Positions 51,626-61,413 of a stretch of 64,000 nucleotides of DNA are shown one piece after another. The notes below the pieces were generated by a model. That model saw nothing but the letters and a program-made list of their open reading frames with translations, did not search any database and had not been told where the DNA came from. The number at the start of each line of letters is the position of its first letter. Position 1 is the stretch's first letter. Source of the DNA: JASHPR01 sp963778075 (GTDB taxonomy: Bacteria; Actinomycetota; Actinomycetes; Streptosporangiales; Streptosporangiaceae); the NCBI GenBank assembly GCA_963778075.1, contig CAVZTJ010000014.1:15256-79255 (forward strand), given 5' to 3'. Position numbers and translations under genes: made by a program.

Positions 51626-53011
51626 TCAGGACGGTGTGGAGAAGCCGCTGTAGGGCACCCCGAGGTAGGGGAACTGGTTGAGGTAGCCGGAGGGGACGCT
51701 GGCAGCAGTCAGCCCGTCGGTGATCTCTCCGACGGCTGCGTCGGGGGTGTAGTTCTTGGCCACCAGCGGGTAGGTCGCTCCAGCTATGGCGCGCAGCTCG
51801 ATGGTGACGACGTCATCGAACACGCGACGCCCGTTGGGGTACCCGGCCAGGTCACCGCCGATGACGCCCAGCGGGTTCGGCTTGCTGGTCGGCGGTATGG
51901 CGGTGTTGAGCCGGAGCATGTCCGCGAGCACCGGGCCGGTGTTGTTCTGGAACCCGGGCACGATCCCGGACGGTATCCCGGTCAACAGGATCGCCTCCAG
52001 GTCGGAACGGGCAGCACCGGACTTGTCCAGCGCGGCCAGATTCGGGAACACGCCGGGGTACAGGGCCGGCAGCAGCGTGGCCAGCTCCGGGTTGGTGACA
52101 TAGGAGGCGAACTGCTTGTCATCCGACGGCGGCAGCGAGTTCCACAGGTCCTTCTTGCCCAGCGGGATCAGGACCTCGTTGACCAGCGGGTTGCCCAGCC
52201 GGGACACCTGGCGGTAAGGGCCGTTGCTGACGTTCTCGCCGTTGTCCGCGTCCCACAGCCGGACGCTCTGGCGGCTGGCGGTGGTCCACACGCCGATTAC
52301 CGACGCCTGACTGGACTCACTGCCCGCTCCGGACCGGGTGAGCTGCGAGATCGGCACCTGGATGGCGATGGAGTGCACGTTCAGCGCGGCGGTGGCGTTG
52401 ACGCCCGGCGCCGGCCCGGAGAACACGTTCAGCCCGTACTGGGCGTGCAGCTGCTCGAACGGGCGCAGGTTGGCCAGATCGAAGATCGAGCCCAGGTCCA
52501 CGTAGAAGCCTTCGGCGCGCTGGCCTGCGAACACCTGGATCCCGCCGGGGAGCTTGTGCACGGCCGTGCTAGCCAGGCTGGCGTAGTTGGGGGTCGACAG
52601 CGGGCCGATGTTGCACGGCGGGCAGGCCAGCCCGCTGCCGAGGACGCTGGCCTTGCCGTTCTGCAGGCGGGTCACCGTGTAGAACTGGCGGCTGTTCCAG
52701 TTGGGGCTGTTCAGCGCCTCGATCGGCCCGCTGTTGTACAGGAACGAACTGGGGTCCTGCAGCTGGGTCTGGAAGCGGAACTGGTAGCTGATGTCGGCCC
52801 GGCCATCGGCGCTGTTGTCGATGTGGATCTCGTACAGGACGTCGTCGCCGAACTCGTAGAAGTTCGGGCCGCCGGCGGGTCCTTGCAACGGGATGTAGTT
52901 GGCGATCAAGGTGACAGTGCCGGGCTGGTCCGGGCTGACGAACGCGTACACATCGGTGCTGTCGGCCACGGGGTCTTTAGACGTCTCCGGGGCCTCGCGA
53001 TGCGATGACAT
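51626..53011 (-). CDS. DUF4331 domain protein
   Basis: A 461-residue protein of the DUF4331 family: MSSHREAPETSKDPVADSTD then VYAFVSPDQPGTVTLIANYI, SYQFRFQTQL, GEV-type FYVDLGSIFDL, NPLVNEVLIPLGKKDLWNSL and GRRVFDDVVTIELRAIAGAT. SSHREAP and D.TDVYAF are diagnostic. Function unknown; often found near Tat genes or cytochrome-like systems. No signal peptide on this protein. Confidence 0.9.
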   Translation of the reverse strand: MSSHREAPETSKDPVADSTDVYAFVSPDQPGTVTLIANYIPLQGPAGGPNFYEFGDDVLYEIHIDNSADGRADISYQFRFQTQLQDPSSFLYNSGPIEALNSPNWNSRQFYTVTRLQNGKASVLGSGLACPPCNIGPLSTPNYASLASTAVHKLPGGIQVFAGQRAEGFYVDLGSIFDLANLRPFEQLHAQYGLNVFSGPAPGVNATAALNVHSIAIQVPISQLTRSGAGSESSQASVIGVWTTASRQSVRLWDADNGENVSNGPYRQVSRLGNPLVNEVLIPLGKKDLWNSLPPSDDKQFASYVTNPELATLLPALYPGVFPNLAALDKSGAARSDLEAILLTGIPSGIVPGFQNNTGPVLADMLRLNTAIPPTSKPNPLGVIGGDLAGYPNGRRVFDDVVTIELRAIAGATYPLVAKNYTPDAAVGEITDGLTAASVPSGYLNQFPYLGVPYSGFSTPS

Positions 53012-53066
53012 GAATTACCTCACAAGGTTGGAATAGCAAAACAATCGACAGAACGGCTGCAGCAGG

Positions 53067-53417
53067 TCACCGGGCCGCGCGGGCCAGCCGGGCGGCCAGG
53101 TCCGGATCGCGGAGCCGGGTGCGGCTGGTCCCGGAGAAGATGTCCATCTCCCCGGACCGCGCATCACGCAGGTGCACCACCACGGGCTCCCCCGCCGGGG
53201 CCGGGTTCGCAGACGCGTCCGGCAGCCGCGTCCGGGAGGCGCGCGGCGTGGCCACGGCGAGGGCGGGTGCCGTGTGGGCCATGGCGGCAGCCGCCAGCCC
53301 GGCTGCGCTGGCGCCGGCGGCACCCCACAGAATCGCCCGCCGGGATGGGCCGTCCTGTGACTGAATCGCCGCGGCCGCGGGGTCAGCGGGTGATCCCGCA
53401 TGATCGTTACCAGACAT
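53067..53417 (-). CDS. Small Tat-signal protein
   Basis: A 116-residue protein. SRRAILWGAAGASAAGLAAA is a twin-arginine signal, followed by AMAHTAPALAVA as cleavage region. The mature part is about 60 residues: GEPVVVHLRDARSGEMDIFS then RTRLRDPDLAARLARAAR. GAAAGGACATCC-type ribosome-binding region (GAAAGGA) precedes the ATG. It is upstream of DUF4331, tatA and tatC and is therefore a probable local Tat substrate. Function unknown. Confidence 0.85.
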   Translation of the reverse strand: MSGNDHAGSPADPAAAAIQSQDGPSRRAILWGAAGASAAGLAAAAMAHTAPALAVATPRASRTRLPDASANPAPAGEPVVVHLRDARSGEMDIFSGTSRTRLRDPDLAARLARAAR

Positions 53418-53716
53418 GGATGTCCTTTCCGGGGCCGAGGACTGTGCCGTCGCCCCTGCCGATCGCTTGCCTGACACGCGCTCTCTTCGGCCCCGGCGGC
53501 CATCCGGATGGGTCAGCTGCCGGATGTAGCCGATTCGTTATCAAGCAGATCGGCCATCGCCAGCCCAAGCCGGGGGTCTCCCGCCCGGCCGCGATAGAAA
53601 ACCCTCCTAAGACGCCAGCCCGTTGCGCTCAGGCCTGCGGGCTGAACAAGCAGTCAGCTGACATTGCATCTGGTTTCCTTAAGGAGGACGATTTTCCTTT
53701 TAAGCAAGGAAGGGTC

Positions 53717-55042
53717 ATGCTCTCGGACTCATCCCTCCGGACCCGTGTCGTCTACGACATCGCGGTCCGGTACATGACGCCTCTGTGGCGAATAGGAGCG
53801 GCGTTTCGCGGGGCATGCGCCGTCGGCCTTTGGCTACTGCTTCCCTGGTTCCCGGCGACCGCACTGCCGCGGGCCGCGGCGCAAATGCTGATGGTGTCGG
53901 CGGGCGTCACCATGGCGTGGATCCAGACCATGCCGAGCGTCCTCGACCAGCTGGCGTCGGGCCGGTTCGCCCCGCTGCGGAAGACGGCCGGGCACCTGCG
54001 CGGCGCGCGCAGCAAGGCGACCGCCGACCTGTCCGGGCTCCTCGAGGGCATCGGGATGATCGTGGTCCTGCTGCTCTACGCCGGTCCGGTGCCGGTGCGG
54101 CCGCTGCCGATGCCCGTCTACGTGATCGCCCTTGTCCTGATCACCGCGCACACGTGGAGCGCCCAGGCCCAGGTGATGACGGACGCGAGCTGGTACAACC
54201 CGGATGTGCCGCCGGCCCGCGGCCTGATCAAGTTCCGGCCGTGGATCCCGGCCAGCGTCGCCGCCATTGAGCTCGCCGTGATCCTGTCGCCGACCGTTTC
54301 CGGCCTGCAGCGGTTCCCGGCCGGGCTGGTCATTCCGATACTGCTCGGCGGATCGCTCGTTTTGCTGCTGCCATTCACGATGATTTTTGAGGTATTGCTC
54401 CGGGCCGGCCTGGAGGCGTGCGACATTTCCATGGGCGAGGTAAGGCGCAACGATTCGATCACCGTGCACAGCCTGATCAAGAACGGGGCTCACGCGCTGA
54501 TCAGGCAGGTTCAGGCGGATACGGGTGCCGGTGAGGAGACCATATCGATGGCGGACGGCATGCTGGTACTGGCCGAGGAGGCGCGGCAGACCATGCTCGA
54601 CGGCGGGCCGCCTGCCGAAACCGTCGCGCTGCTCTGGGACTGCGTGCTGCAGACGGTGCCGGGCGACCGCCGCGCCGGCATGGTCCTCGACGCAGATAGC
54701 CGCAACCTGCAGATGCGCAAGACCGACTACGGGCTCGCCCGCCGGGTCCTGCCCGACCTGGTCACCAACGCCTGGAAGGCGGGCGCGCAGCGGGTGGAGG
54801 TCGCCGTCCGGCACGAGCACCCGGAGCCGAGCGGGAACGGCACGGCGCCGCGGCCCTGGGTCACCGTGTCGGTGGCCGACGACGGCCCCGGCATCCCGGC
54901 CCAGGCGGCGCTCGCCGGGCCCCGGACCAGCCTGCGGATCCTCGACGAGCATTTGCACCGGTACGACGGCGCGGTCGTGGCGGAGCGGCGAGCCGGCGGC
55001 GGGACACGGGTCCTGGCCCGGTGGAAGTCGGCCCCCTGGTAA
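53717..55042 (+). CDS. Membrane sensor histidine kinase-like ATPase
   Basis: A 441-residue protein. Roughly five hydrophobic segments lie in residues 25-235 (AVGLWLLLPWFPATALP, IGMIVVLLLYAGPVPV, VYVIALVLITAHTW and IPILLGGSLVLLLPFTMIFE). The dimerisation/phosphoacceptor region is probably NDSITVHSLIKNGAHALIRQ (His in VHSL). The HATPase has the N box DLVTNAWKAGAQRVEVAVRH and G1 DDGPGIP. AAGGAAGGG precedes the ATG. A response regulator follows immediately. Ligand unknown. Confidence 0.83.
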   Translation: MLSDSSLRTRVVYDIAVRYMTPLWRIGAAFRGACAVGLWLLLPWFPATALPRAAAQMLMVSAGVTMAWIQTMPSVLDQLASGRFAPLRKTAGHLRGARSKATADLSGLLEGIGMIVVLLLYAGPVPVRPLPMPVYVIALVLITAHTWSAQAQVMTDASWYNPDVPPARGLIKFRPWIPASVAAIELAVILSPTVSGLQRFPAGLVIPILLGGSLVLLLPFTMIFEVLLRAGLEACDISMGEVRRNDSITVHSLIKNGAHALIRQVQADTGAGEETISMADGMLVLAEEARQTMLDGGPPAETVALLWDCVLQTVPGDRRAGMVLDADSRNLQMRKTDYGLARRVLPDLVTNAWKAGAQRVEVAVRHEHPEPSGNGTAPRPWVTVSVADDGPGIPAQAALAGPRTSLRILDEHLHRYDGAVVAERRAGGGTRVLARWKSAPW

Positions 55043-55053
55043 TCGGTGAATCC

Positions 55054-55893
55054 GTGCGCATCCTCGTGGTCGATGATTTCGTCCTGGTCGAGCTTGCCCT
55101 CGCCCAGGTCATCCAAGGCACGCCGCATACCCTCGTCGGGGTCCGCGACCCGCGCAGCCTGCCGGAGGCGCTGGCCGAGGCGCAGAGCGAGCCGTTCGAG
55201 CTCGCACTGGTGGACATCAACTTCGGCCCCGGCGTCCCAACCGGCCTGACCGCCATGCGGATCCTGCAGGACCTGTCGCCGGAAACCAAGATCGTCATCG
55301 AGAGCACCGACGAAGAGCGCAACCGGCTGCTGTTCCTGCTCGCCTCGTTCGCCTTCTTCGAGCCGCTGGGGCTGATGTCAAAGGCCTCGACCTCAGAGGA
55401 GATGCGCACGCTGATCGATGCGATCGACCGTGACGATCTGGCCGGCCCGGGACTCGTAAGATCGGCCGGAACACTGAGCGCCGCCCTCTCACCCGTGCAG
55501 CGGCTGGTCCGCAACGTGGGCCTGCTCGACGAGCTGATCAGGAACGGCACCGACCTCACCCTGTGGCGCGCCGTCGTCCGCTTCGACAAGCGGGGTGAGG
55601 TGGCCCGGGCGTCGCATGTGGACGAGCGGACGGTGGACCGGTTCATCGCGGCCAAATCACACGTCGTGGACAAAATCCAGGCCGAGTTCCCCGAGGACGC
55701 GTCGATGCACCTGGTGCCGTCCTACCAGGACGAGCCGGACGAGCAGCGCCGGCACTCCAACCTGGTGCGGCTGGCCAGGTTCGCGCAGACGCATAGCCAC
55801 TTCTTCGCCGACGAGGCCATCGACGAGCTGTTCGCCGCGCGGTGGCTGTCGGCCCGCGCGGGCGGCCCGCGGCAGCGCCGGACCTGGCACTGA
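55054..55893 (+). CDS. Response regulator with unusual C-terminal domain
   Basis: A 279-residue protein. The receiver has acidic VRILVVDDF, phosphoacceptor Asp in LALVDINFGPG and Lys in LMSKAST. The C-terminal part is not OmpR, NarL or LytTR; EVARASHVDERTVDRFIAAK may be an HTH within a helical domain. It pairs with the preceding sensor. A GTG at 55021 (overlap with the kinase) is an alternative start. Confidence 0.83.
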   Translation: MRILVVDDFVLVELALAQVIQGTPHTLVGVRDPRSLPEALAEAQSEPFELALVDINFGPGVPTGLTAMRILQDLSPETKIVIESTDEERNRLLFLLASFAFFEPLGLMSKASTSEEMRTLIDAIDRDDLAGPGLVRSAGTLSAALSPVQRLVRNVGLLDELIRNGTDLTLWRAVVRFDKRGEVARASHVDERTVDRFIAAKSHVVDKIQAEFPEDASMHLVPSYQDEPDEQRRHSNLVRLARFAQTHSHFFADEAIDELFAARWLSARAGGPRQRRTWH

Positions 55894-55940
55894 CGGGCCG
55901 CCGCCGGATGTGATCTTGCTGGCAACCCCGGTCCGTTACA

Positions 55941-56654
55941 TCAATCGGTGGGCAGTTCGCCAGTTTCGACCAGGTGCTGAGCCACGGTGACGAGTTTCAG
56001 ATTGACGCGCTGAGATGCCTGCGACAGGCAGGTGAATGCCGCGTCGGGCGTGAGCTTGAGTCGTTCGATCAGGATGCCTTTGGCCTGGCCGATGATGTCT
56101 CGGTTGCGCATCGCCTCCTGGAGTTTGGCGGTGCGCTGGGCGTCGGCGAGCGCGATGGCCGCGTGGGCAGCGTAGAGGTCCGTCAGTTGGCGATGTTGCG
56201 CACCGAACGCGTCCGGTTTCTCGCCGTACAGGCTGAGGGCCCCCAGCCGAAGCTGGTCAACCCAGAGCGGCAAGCACAACATGCTGAATACGCCAAGGGC
56301 CACGGCCCGCTCGCTGAACTGGGGCCACCGGGGATCGGTGAGGGTGTTATCGACGTTGATCACTGTCTGCTCGCGTGCGGCGTCGATGCACGGCCCGGTC
56401 CCCGTATGCTCCTGCAGCAGGTCAAGCACCTGCGGTGGCTTCCCCACCGTGGCTTGAGGGACCAGCCGACCGCTCAGGACCAGGATCAGGCCCGCGTATT
56501 CGGCCGGCTCGATGGTCTGGACCGCGTGGGCGATGATCGCGTCGAGCGTCGGCTGAAGTTCGGCGTTCTTCAAGTGCAACGCACGAGCGAGATGAACCAG
56601 GGCGGGACCGGTGTCTTCGTCCAGATCCTCAAGCGGGTGCCCGCGCTCGACCAT
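55941..56654 (-). CDS. GAF and ANTAR domain protein
   Basis: A 237-residue regulator. The GAF domain covers about residues 25-165 (AVQTIEPAEYAGLILVLSGR, FSMLCLPLWVDQLRLGALSL). The ANTAR domain follows: KLQEAMRNRDIIGQAKGILI then ERLKLTPDAAFTCLSQASQR, which binds tandem RNA hairpins to prevent termination. Targets are unknown. It is divergent from the catalase gene. Confidence 0.93.
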   Translation of the reverse strand: MVERGHPLEDLDEDTGPALVHLARALHLKNAELQPTLDAIIAHAVQTIEPAEYAGLILVLSGRLVPQATVGKPPQVLDLLQEHTGTGPCIDAAREQTVINVDNTLTDPRWPQFSERAVALGVFSMLCLPLWVDQLRLGALSLYGEKPDAFGAQHRQLTDLYAAHAAIALADAQRTAKLQEAMRNRDIIGQAKGILIERLKLTPDAAFTCLSQASQRVNLKLVTVAQHLVETGELPTD

Positions 56655-56773
56655 CGTTCATCCTCTCGGTCGCTGCTGCCAGGGCCTCATCCTCGGGCGG
56701 GTACCGGGGTGGTAACGTAGAAGATACAGGTGAAGACAATCGCCTCCGCACTGATGACCAGTGGAGCGATGTC

Positions 56774-58893
56774 ATGCCTTCGCCACGTAAATCTGATCGG
56801 ACCGCGCCTAAGCAGACCAGTGCTACCGGCGTGGGGACCGATGGTCCAGGCGCGCTGGATGCCCGCGCGCAAGCCGGTGAGTTCCTGACCACTGCGCAGG
56901 GCGTACGGCTGCCTGACACCGACCACTCACTGAAGGCCGGGGACCGCGGGCCGACGCTGCTCGAGGACTTCCATCTGCGGGAGAAAATTACCCACTTCGA
57001 TCACGAGCGCATTCCGGAGCGGGTTGTGCACGCCCGGGGCGCGGCGGCCCACGGCGTGTTCGAGTCCTACGGCACCGCCGCGTCGGTGACGAAGGCGGCT
57101 TTCTGGCTAAGGGCAAGCGCACTGACGTGTTCGTCCGATTTTCGACGGTGCTGGGCTCACGCGGGTCCGCCGACACCGCGCGCGACACCCGCGGCTTTGC
57201 CGTCAAGTTCTACACCGACCAGGGAACGTTCGATCTGGTCGGCAACAACATTCCGGTGTTCTTCATCCAGGACGGCATCAAGTTTCCCGACATCATCCAC
57301 GCCGCCAAGCCCCACCCGGACCGCGAGATCCCGCAAGCCCAGTCCGCGCACGACACGTTCTGGGATTTCGTCTCTCTGCACACTGAAGCCACCCACCACG
57401 TTTTCTGGAACATGTCCGACCGGGGCATCCCGCGCTCCTACCGCACGATGGAAGGCTTCGGCGTCCACACCTTCCGCCTCGTCAACGCCGACGACGAGAC
57501 CAGCCTGGTCAAGTTTCACTGGAAGCCAATCGCCGGAGTCCACTCCTTGGTATGGGAAGAGGCGCAGATCGCGGCCGGTGTCGACCCGGACTTTCACCGC
57601 CGCGACATGGCCGACGGCATCGAGGCGGGCGCGTTCCTGGAGTACGAGCTTGGCATCCAGGTGATGCCCGATGACGGTACGGACAGCTTCGAAGGCATCG
57701 ACTTGCTCGACCCCACCAAGCTCGTGCCCGAGGAGCTTGCTCCGGTGCAGCTGATTGGCAAGCTCATCCTGAACCGCAACCCGACCAACTACTTCGCCGA
57801 AACGGAGCAGGTCGCGTTCCACACCGGCCACCTTGTCCCGGGCATCGAGGCCTCCAACGACCCGCTGATGCAGGCCCGGCTGTTCTCCTACCTCGACACG
57901 CAGCTCACTCGCCTCGGGGGCCCAAACTTCCCGCAGCTGCCGATCAACCGGCCGCACACGGAGGTCAACGACATGCTCCGCGATGGCATGCACCAGACCG
58001 CGATCCACACCGGCCTGGCGCCGTATCACCCCAATAGCATCGACGGCGACGAGCCGCTGCTCGCGGACGAAAGCGACGGCGGTTACGTCCAGGTAGCCCG
58101 CCCGGTCGAGGGGAACGTCGTGCGCTCGGCACCGGCCTCGTTCGATGATCACTTCTCCCAGGCGGCAATGTTTTACCGCAGCCTCAGCCCAGTCGAGCAG
58201 GCACACATCGTTGAGGCGTTCACCTTCGAGCTGGGCAAGGTCTACGAACAGGCGATCAAAGAACGTGAACTGGCCGTGCTGGCCAATGTCGACGCAGACC
58301 TATGCGCGCAGGTCGCCGACGGACTCGGGCTGCCCGCGCCGAAAGGCACGCCGGTCGAGGACAGACTTGTGTCGCCGGCACTGTCGCAGATCGTCACCAC
58401 GCCGGGCCCGGTCGCGGGCCGCAAGGTGGGCATCATCGCCGACGCTGGCTCGGACCTGGCCGCAGTGAACCAGCTCGTCAAGACTCTAGCGAAGGCCGGC
58501 GTCACTGCCCTGGTGACCGCGCCCGTCGGGGGGGTGCTGAAAGCCGGTCGGCAGAGCGTCATCGTCGAACGGACCTTCCTGACGGCGCGCTCCATCGAGT
58601 TCGACGCAGTAATCGTCGCGGCCGGCACAACGCCCAGCGCTGACATCAAGTTGGTCCTGCTGCTGCAGGAGGCGTACCGGCACTGCAAGGCCATCGCTGC
58701 GTGGGGCGACGCGACCGCGCTTCTGGAGCTGGCCGGCATCCCCGCCGACGGCCCCGGCGTGTCGGTCGCCGAGACCGCGGGCAAACCGTTCAGCGACGCG
58801 CTCATCGCCGCCCTGGGGCTGCACCGGGCGTGGGACCGAGCGTCGGACGTCATCGCCTCGGCGGTCGCGCCCGCAGCAACGACTACTCGGTGA
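56774..58893 (+). pseudogene. katE: Large-subunit catalase with DJ-1/PfpI-like C-terminal domain, one frameshift
   Basis: Heme catalase of about 706 residues. The catalytic His is in RVVHARGAAAHGVFESYG, then the frame changes near 57103 (GCTTTC-TGGCT, one C likely missing) into TDVFVRFSTVLGSRGSADTA. The Asn is in LVGNNIPVFFIQD and the heme-ligand Tyr in RLFSYLDTQLTRLGGPNF. Residues after about 520 (GRKVGIIADAGSDLAAVNQL and AVIVAAGTTPSADIKLVLLL) form the flavodoxin-like domain of KatE/HPII catalases. The reading end overlaps a glycosyltransferase start. It destroys hydrogen peroxide. Confidence 0.9.
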
Positions 58894-59771
58894 GCGATAA
58901 GGATGTGCCCGGGCCGCCGTTCGACTCGGCCCGGGCTGAGCAGATGAAGCTCCTCGCGGAAGCGATTGACGACCGGATGATGAAACGCCCGCCTACGGCG
59001 CCGCTCGCGCTACCGGCGCAGGACAGTGAGCAAGACGGTCGCGACGCGATCACCGCGATCGGCATCGTTATCCCGGCCCGCAACGAGGAGGCCCACCTGG
59101 GCCGCTGCCTCGACGCGATCCGAGCAGCAGTCACACACTTGCGTAACTCCGCCTACTCCGCCACCGAGATTCGGACCGTCGTCGTCCTCGACAGCTGCAC
59201 CGACCGAACCGGCGACATCGCTTCCGGATATAGCGAGGTCGAGGCCGTCACCGCCGATCTCGGCACGGTGGGCGCCGCCCGTGCCCTCGGGACACGCGCC
59301 CTGTTGCCCACATCGACCGACCAGCACCGACATCTGTGGTTGGCCAACACCGACGCCGACTCCAGCGTCCCCGCCCACTGGCTTACGTACATGACCGAAC
59401 AGGCACACCGCGGAGCGGACCTCATCCTCGGCACGGTAGAACCGGACACAACAGCAACCCGGCGACTACGCCATGCCTGGAATGCCCGGCACGACGCCGA
59501 GGACGGCCATCCCCACGTGCACGGCGCCAACCTCGGCATCCGGAGCTCCGCCTACCTCGCCCTCGGTGGATGGACCCACGGCGCGAACGGGGAGGACGCG
59601 CGCCTTATCCGCGCTGCCGACGCCGACCGCACCATGCGCACGCTGCGCAGCGGCGCCATTCCCGTCGTGACCAGTAGTCGGCTGACCGGCCGCGCACCCC
59701 ACGGTTTCGCCCACTACCTCCAGCTGCTCACCCGCGAGATCGAACACCCGGCACTAGCGGGGGCGACCTGA
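58890..59771 (+). CDS. Glycosyltransferase family 2 protein
   Basis: A 293-residue GT2 enzyme: AIGIVIPARNEEAHLGRCLD, TVVVLDSCTDRTGDIAS, HLWLANTDADSSVPAHWLTY (DxD-type DAD) and HVHGANLGIRSSAYLALGGW then NGEDARLIRAAD. GTG start overlaps the catalase stop by 4 bp (GTGA), so the two are co-translated. Sugar donor and acceptor are unknown. Confidence 0.9.
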   Translation: MSDKDVPGPPFDSARAEQMKLLAEAIDDRMMKRPPTAPLALPAQDSEQDGRDAITAIGIVIPARNEEAHLGRCLDAIRAAVTHLRNSAYSATEIRTVVVLDSCTDRTGDIASGYSEVEAVTADLGTVGAARALGTRALLPTSTDQHRHLWLANTDADSSVPAHWLTYMTEQAHRGADLILGTVEPDTTATRRLRHAWNARHDAEDGHPHVHGANLGIRSSAYLALGGWTHGANGEDARLIRAADADRTMRTLRSGAIPVVTSSRLTGRAPHGFAHYLQLLTREIEHPALAGAT

Positions 59772-59933
59772 CCCCCGATGCTGAAGACGTCCCCCAACGG
59801 CCTGCGCAGCCGCGCAGGCCGCGAACCAGGCAGCCAACCCGGGATCATGATCTCGCCGGGGTAGTGAGCGGCCTCGACGGTTTCCAGTGTCACAGCGAAG
59901 GACTGGGCAACCGTCGCCTCTAGCCTTGTCGGC

Positions 59934-61091
59934 ATGCAAGAAATGCCGCCGTTGCACCGTGACCTGGGGCAGATGGCCCTGGCCTGCGCCGCCTGCGGGG
60001 TGGCCTACCCGCTGCAGGATCTCGCCTGGCGCTGCGGAGGCTGCTGCGGGGTGCTGGACCTGACCGGGTTCACCGCCACCGTGCCCGGTCCGGCGGTGCT
60101 GAAGGACCGGCCGCCGACGCTGTGGCGCTACGCCGAAGCGCTCCCGGTCGGCGATGCCGGCGTCAGCATGGGCGAGGGCATGACGCCGCTGGTGACTGCC
60201 CCGCACGGTGTCCCCGCCATGCTCAAGGTCGACTACCTGATGCCGACCGGCTCGTTCAAGGACCGCGGCGCGGTGCTGCTGGTGGCCCTGGCCCGGGCCT
60301 TGGGAGTCAGTCAGATGGTCGCCGACAGCAGCGGCAACGCCGGCACCGCGATCGCCGCCTACGCTGCACGGGCCGGCATCGCCTGCGACGTGTACGTGCC
60401 GGGCGCGACGTCGCCGGGGAAGGTGGCGCAGCTACGTGCGTACGGCGCCACGGTGCACCTCGTCGAGGGCACCCGCGAGGACACGGCCAGCGCCGCCGCG
60501 GTCGCGGCCGACCGGCCGGGCGTCTTCTACGCCAGCCACGTCTACAACCCGTTCTTCCTGCACGGCACCAAGACCTACGTCTTCGAGGCGTGGGAGCAGC
60601 TCGGCGGGCAGCTCCCCGAGGCCCTGGTCCTGCCGGTCGGCAACGGCACCCTCGTGCTCGGCTGCTACCTCGGCTGCCGCGAGCTGCTGGCCCAGGGCCG
60701 CATCAACCGGCTGCCGGCGATCGTCGCGGTGCAGGCCGAGGGCTGCGCCCCGCTCGCCCGGGCCGCCGACTATGGGCTCACCAGCCCGGTCGACGTGGCC
60801 AGCGGCGGAACGATCGCCGAGGGCATCGCGATCGCCCGGCCGGCCCGCGGTGCCCAGATCCTCGCCGCCGTCGCGGACACCGGCGGCTCGTTCGTCACGG
60901 TCGACGACGACCAGATCCGCGCCGCCCACGCCGACCTGGCGCTGGCGGGGCTGTACGTCGAGCCCACCGCGGCGGTGTGCTGGGCGGCCTTGGGGGCGGG
61001 CCTGGTTGGGGCCTTGGCAGAGCCGGGACCCGCGCTCCGTGCACTCGCGCCGCTGTGCGGCAGTGGCCTCAAGTCCAAGCCGCCCGCCTAG
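59934..61091 (+). CDS. Threonine synthase-like PLP enzyme
   Basis: A 385-residue paralogue of thrC. The N-terminal ribbon is CAACGVAYPL...CGGCCGVL; PLP Lys in MPTGSFKDRGAV; glycine loop SSGNAGTAIAAYAARAG; GNGTLVLGCYLG. It keeps the PLP site but is only distantly like the one at 10809. It may make threonine or act as a dehydratase or beta-replacement enzyme. Confidence 0.88.
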   Translation: MQEMPPLHRDLGQMALACAACGVAYPLQDLAWRCGGCCGVLDLTGFTATVPGPAVLKDRPPTLWRYAEALPVGDAGVSMGEGMTPLVTAPHGVPAMLKVDYLMPTGSFKDRGAVLLVALARALGVSQMVADSSGNAGTAIAAYAARAGIACDVYVPGATSPGKVAQLRAYGATVHLVEGTREDTASAAAVAADRPGVFYASHVYNPFFLHGTKTYVFEAWEQLGGQLPEALVLPVGNGTLVLGCYLGCRELLAQGRINRLPAIVAVQAEGCAPLARAADYGLTSPVDVASGGTIAEGIAIARPARGAQILAAVADTGGSFVTVDDDQIRAAHADLALAGLYVEPTAAVCWAALGAGLVGALAEPGPALRALAPLCGSGLKSKPPA

Positions 61092-61413
61092 TCTTGATCC
61101 ACCGTGTAGTTAGCGGTTCACGGCGACTACGGTCCCGTCCGGGTTGCCCTCTTCGGGCCGTAGTGAAGAGGGGCAATTCGGCCCCTGCCGTTCCGGCACC
61201 CGAACCGGAAGCCTGTGACTCAGCAGCGGTAATCGCCGCCAAGCGGGGGGTAGGCAGGAGCGTCCCATGATCACCCACCCAGATCGCGCACGAGCGGCGG
61301 CGCCAGGTGCTTAGGTGCAAGCGTTACCTATCGCATGCTTGCGCGACGCACTACTAGACATCTCTGGGCGCTGCTACAGCTTGCCGACATCAACTTGCTG
61401 CGCTGGGTCCTCG
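61092..61413. other. Intergenic region, no gene recognised
   Basis: Between the convergent threonine-synthase-like gene and corA. It contains GAAGAGGGGCAATTCGGCCC-type GC-rich text and possible hairpins (GGGCCGTAGTGAAGAGGGGC is not a clean stem). I see no credible gene, tRNA or repeat. Confidence 0.4.

Noticed and set aside
61092..61413. Metal-responsive riboswitch for corA
   Set aside because: The region lies downstream, not upstream, of corA (minus strand), and no M-box features are visible.
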